The notes under the pieces: generated by a model
What the model was told of the DNA's origin: nothing
Database searches by the model: none
What the model saw: only the letters and a program-made list of their open reading frames with translations
Program-made: the position numbers and the translations under genes
Shown: piece by piece, positions 62,401 through 64,000 of the stretch
How positions within the stretch are numbered: the stretch's first letter is position 1
Layout: the number at the start of each line of letters is the position of its first letter
Assembly (NCBI GenBank): GCA_963663265.2
Contig: CAXXXM010000001.1
Span: 1,054,001 to 1,118,000 of the forward strand
Source of the DNA: JAEXOD01 sp963663265
GTDB lineage: Bacteria > Bacteroidota > Ignavibacteria > Ignavibacteriales > Melioribacteraceae
Length of the DNA stretch: 64,000 nucleotides
Direction: 5' to 3'

Positions 62401-64000
62401 ACGATAGTGTCGCAATAAAAATAACAATTACTTCTTCTGATTCTGTTCACGAATTTTCACCAAAATATTTGCAGAGTTTTGGTGAACAGGATTCAATAGC
62501 ATTTAAATGGGTTCCATCATCTGCCGGATTGTTTACAATAAAAGCTGAAGTAAATGCTGATAATGCAATTTCTGAAGATGATATGAGTGATAATTCAGCT
62601 CAAAAAACGATTTCAGTATATAATGTTAAAAGTGTTAGTATAATATCACCATTGAATGGAAGTTCATTTGTCAATGATAGTATTAATTTTATTTTTGCAG
62701 ATCCCAGTGATTATGTAGGAAAAATTTATTCGTTTTTTATCGAAATAGATACTTCCTATTCATTTTCCGAACCTTTAATTCAGTCACCTGAATTATTTGG
62801 GAACGATGGTTTAGTTCGTTGGCGTATTCCAAGCAAGCTTGCTAAGGGTGTATACTATTGGCGTACAAGAATTAAAGACTTAGAGCAATCACCTATATGG
62901 TCTGGTATTAATACCTTTAGTGTTAATGATACATTAATAAAATCAAAATACTCACTAAAAGAGAACCAACTTTCTTTATTTAATTCTGAAAATATTTATT
63001 ATAATCATTCAAAAAAGGCTTTGATGCTTAACCTGGAGAAACTTCCCCCACATCCTGATGACAAAAGGATGATTGAAGATATTTTCCCGGAAACTGTAAA
63101 TAGTTTACAAAGCTTAACTGCTATAACAACAGATGGTACATATTTAATTGTTGGACATATTGCTTATTATGGTCAAGGAACTTTACTACATAAATTTGGT
63201 ACCGGCTTTAATGGTACTGAAAAAGGTAAATATTATGGAGTTATTCCTTGTGATACATTAAAAATTTGGAATACAATTTTTTATCATGATAAATACATTT
63301 ATGTGGCAACCGGTGACCCTTATAATTTGTTGCGTATTGATCCTATAACAGGGGAGAAAACAAAGACTTTTGTTCCCGATGGATTATTAGATGTGTTCTA
63401 TTGTACTCCACTGCCAAATGGAGCATTTTACGTTAAAACTGATGGTAAATATGTTTATAATTTAACTACTGTGGATTCATTGGGTTCAAGAAAATATCAA
63501 TTAAGAATATTTGACCCAGCAAATAATTTTAATAGAATTCATGAGGATATAGTTTTTACTGGTTCGTCATATGAAAGTTTTACGGATTTTTTTGTAGCAA
63601 ATGGTTATGTTTATCCGTGTGAAAATTTATATAGCGGCTATATGCGTAAGCTAAATATAAATACTCAGCAATTTGAAGGGAATAATTGGGGTACTTCATA
63701 TATTTATCAAGGCTTTTATGGATGGACGTATGATTATATTAATGATGTAGTTTATGGAAGTGTTTATAGGAGTAATAAAATCCCCAAATTTAGGAAGTTT
63801 TATGGGTCTTATTATCAAACTTATGGTACAACATATTCTCCTGAAATTAGTAATGCAAAGAAATGGATTTCTTCAAATTATTCATTGTCTGCAACTGGTT
63901 CAAGTGGTTCTTATCAAGTTGAGCTTGAAGGAAAAAATAAATATAATAATACGTGGGAAATCTTATATGATTCGGTATCATTTTATACTGATTTAAGTGA
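59430..64000 (+). CDS. large secreted C25 (gingipain-like) peptidase, 3' end beyond window
   Basis: The frame opens at ATG 59430 and stays open to the window end (1523 codons). A signal peptide ends SSFAQN. Residues 30 to about 560 form a pro-region and lead-in. The C25 caspase-like core has AFIALFGDMSYDY, NFFGHGGGYQWD with catalytic H823 and SVTCYTAHF with C855, and ends TLLGDPAIEL. Then come CARDB/Ig-like domains (about 955-1170) and a propeller-like region with ITTDGTYLIVG and YIYVATGDPYNLLRIDPITG. C25 enzymes include gingipains and PorU, the sortase of type IX secretion. The long C-terminal part and the missing end leave open whether this is a secreted effector or a PorU relative. Confidence 0.88.
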   Translation, partial: MIKKIIIILILIYGSSFAQNYKIVESNEKFIIIETNFNNSFYFNDTLINGKKYTKVIGNTQFNKNEGEPLLPESYYSFGIPYNSSPTITILNTESDIIYNKFILPVPKYNLDGNMMDVANFNKEIYSSNFYYPNNTVEIKAKYISRYSKILNVLVSPYQFNPVKNELKFNKKVTFKLSYNEKSSEGFTQLNDYSNNEFIKTSVINYEQAVNWAGKFIESKNSPVTADYWYKPNKEYFKIYLNEKGVYRIKYEDLVDAGLNSSLEIPINKLELFCNGVKIPIDVFSKGDTTFGERDYFQFCGYPPTPTEYSNLNIYNTTNIYWFSYQADSTGYQYKNKSGYPLVWGKTYTTNKKVIHYEKDKLYERFGLTSNVNRDYWMWGKAYAKDGVVYSAFFESFEYPEFLCTDSTNVKIRVGLAGINAGLHQADIQLTSQQVGTKTWSNQEQVVFEKEVKLGDVLFFPNNNFQVYARGTDDEIRVNWFEIEYWQNNSPFSDNFYFSTADEISGKTKFVVYHWTADTMLVYNPTRGEIIRDAVVTHNAWDNVEFVDAVYSKTDYFCVSTDYFLSPDSIKKNINSDLRNVAQGADYIIIAYPNFLGAAERLAEYRRSNLTGYDNPRVKVVNVFDIYNEFSSGLLKPSAIQDFAKYAFLYWQNPAPAFIALFGDMSYDYRGIFPNSRKNYIPSMPIRVTVDSYGQSVSDNDFVAINGNDVIPEMAIGRLSCETIEEAKIIVDKILSYPSDNSKEWKQRVMLFAAGETKTDEDQFKFNNESLLLQNNYIFPEGFSTSKVFMYNNGPTHAPFIGTTPDLMEDFKDGGVVANFFGHGGGYQWDAIMLSDHIYLLENEGRMPFITSVTCYTAHFENQDVFGEQFVKTPNKGAIAFWGNPSLTSFQEGKNLNRKLYNQIFANKKHVIGEAIRAAKNSYVTGYSSVEGQHIELFTLLGDPAIELCFAKKPDFRITNNDISLSVDAPLVETELEIKLHVQNLGIIFPNDSVAIKITITSSDSVHEFSPKYLQSFGEQDSIAFKWVPSSAGLFTIKAEVNADNAISEDDMSDNSAQKTISVYNVKSVSIISPLNGSSFVNDSINFIFADPSDYVGKIYSFFIEIDTSYSFSEPLIQSPELFGNDGLVRWRIPSKLAKGVYYWRTRIKDLEQSPIWSGINTFSVNDTLIKSKYSLKENQLSLFNSENIYYNHSKKALMLNLEKLPPHPDDKRMIEDIFPETVNSLQSLTAITTDGTYLIVGHIAYYGQGTLLHKFGTGFNGTEKGKYYGVIPCDTLKIWNTIFYHDKYIYVATGDPYNLLRIDPITGEKTKTFVPDGLLDVFYCTPLPNGAFYVKTDGKYVYNLTTVDSLGSRKYQLRIFDPANNFNRIHEDIVFTGSSYESFTDFFVANGYVYPCENLYSGYMRKLNINTQQFEGNNWGTSYIYQGFYGWTYDYINDVVYGSVYRSNKIPKFRKFYGSYYQTYGTTYSPEISNAKKWISSNYSLSATGSSGSYQVELEGKNKYNNTWEILYDSVSFYTDLS

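Overview
The window is very AT-rich and densely coded. The gene set points to a Gram-negative member of the Bacteroidota/Chlorobiota/Ignavibacteriota group: a DUF2723 membrane protein, TPR lipoproteins, a gingipain-like C25 peptidase, a Wzi-like outer-membrane protein, and an E. coli-style tRNA-Arg(ACG). An Ignavibacteria-like lineage is my best guess, but I cannot place it from sequence alone. TTG and GTG starts are common.

Layout. 1-12 kb: tail of an upstream gene, then glnE with a DUF2723 gene (minus strand), divergent from secA-glnB-TPR lipoprotein-AlbA_2 protein. 11.2-13.2 kb: a minus-strand operon rlmN-gdx-spoU. 13.4-20.5 kb: a truncated RhuM gene, DUF2442, a secreted YidD-like protein, two related TPR/membrane proteins, the ACT+PFL pair, LemA-TPM-DUF309 and a ferredoxin. 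20.58-31.56 kb: a type III-B CRISPR-Cas island. 31.5-37.9 kb: EamA transporter (minus), transglutaminase-like protein, CHASE2 adenylate cyclase and M48 peptidase. 38-45 kb: RND pump pair and the ugd-rfbC-galE nucleotide-sugar operon (all minus). 45-51 kb: a tiny Cys-rich protein, TPR histidine kinase, methyltransferase, tRNA-Arg and an SGNH/MBOAT acyltransferase pair. 51-59.4 kb: a plus-strand surface-polysaccharide operon (GT9, polymerase/ligase, GT4, GT2, DegT aminotransferase, sugar-phosphate transferase, Wzi-like protein). 59.4 kb to the end: a very large C25 peptidase cut by the window edge.

The notable system is the CRISPR island. It starts with one gene that joins an N-terminal DHH-type phosphodiesterase-like domain to a C-terminal CorA-like membrane domain, followed by cmr1, cas10, cmr3, cmr4, cmr5, cmr6 and a Cas6-reverse transcriptase fusion. 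CorA plus a DHH phosphodiesterase (NrN) is the ancillary set of type III-B systems that signal with SAM-AMP. Here effector and off-switch are apparently one polypeptide. Cas10 has GGDD but no HD domain. The RT half has lost all three hallmark active-site elements and stops just after the YxDD position, and no cas1 or cas2 follows. Behind it lie remnants of CRISPR arrays with only two spacers.

The island shows signs of arrival and of decay. It is bracketed by a perfect 56-bp direct repeat made of the 3' end of the EamA gene. Four single-base insertions break the frames of the CorA fusion, cas10 and cmr3 (twice). I saw no comparable frame breaks in the genes outside the island, though sequencing error cannot be excluded without reads.
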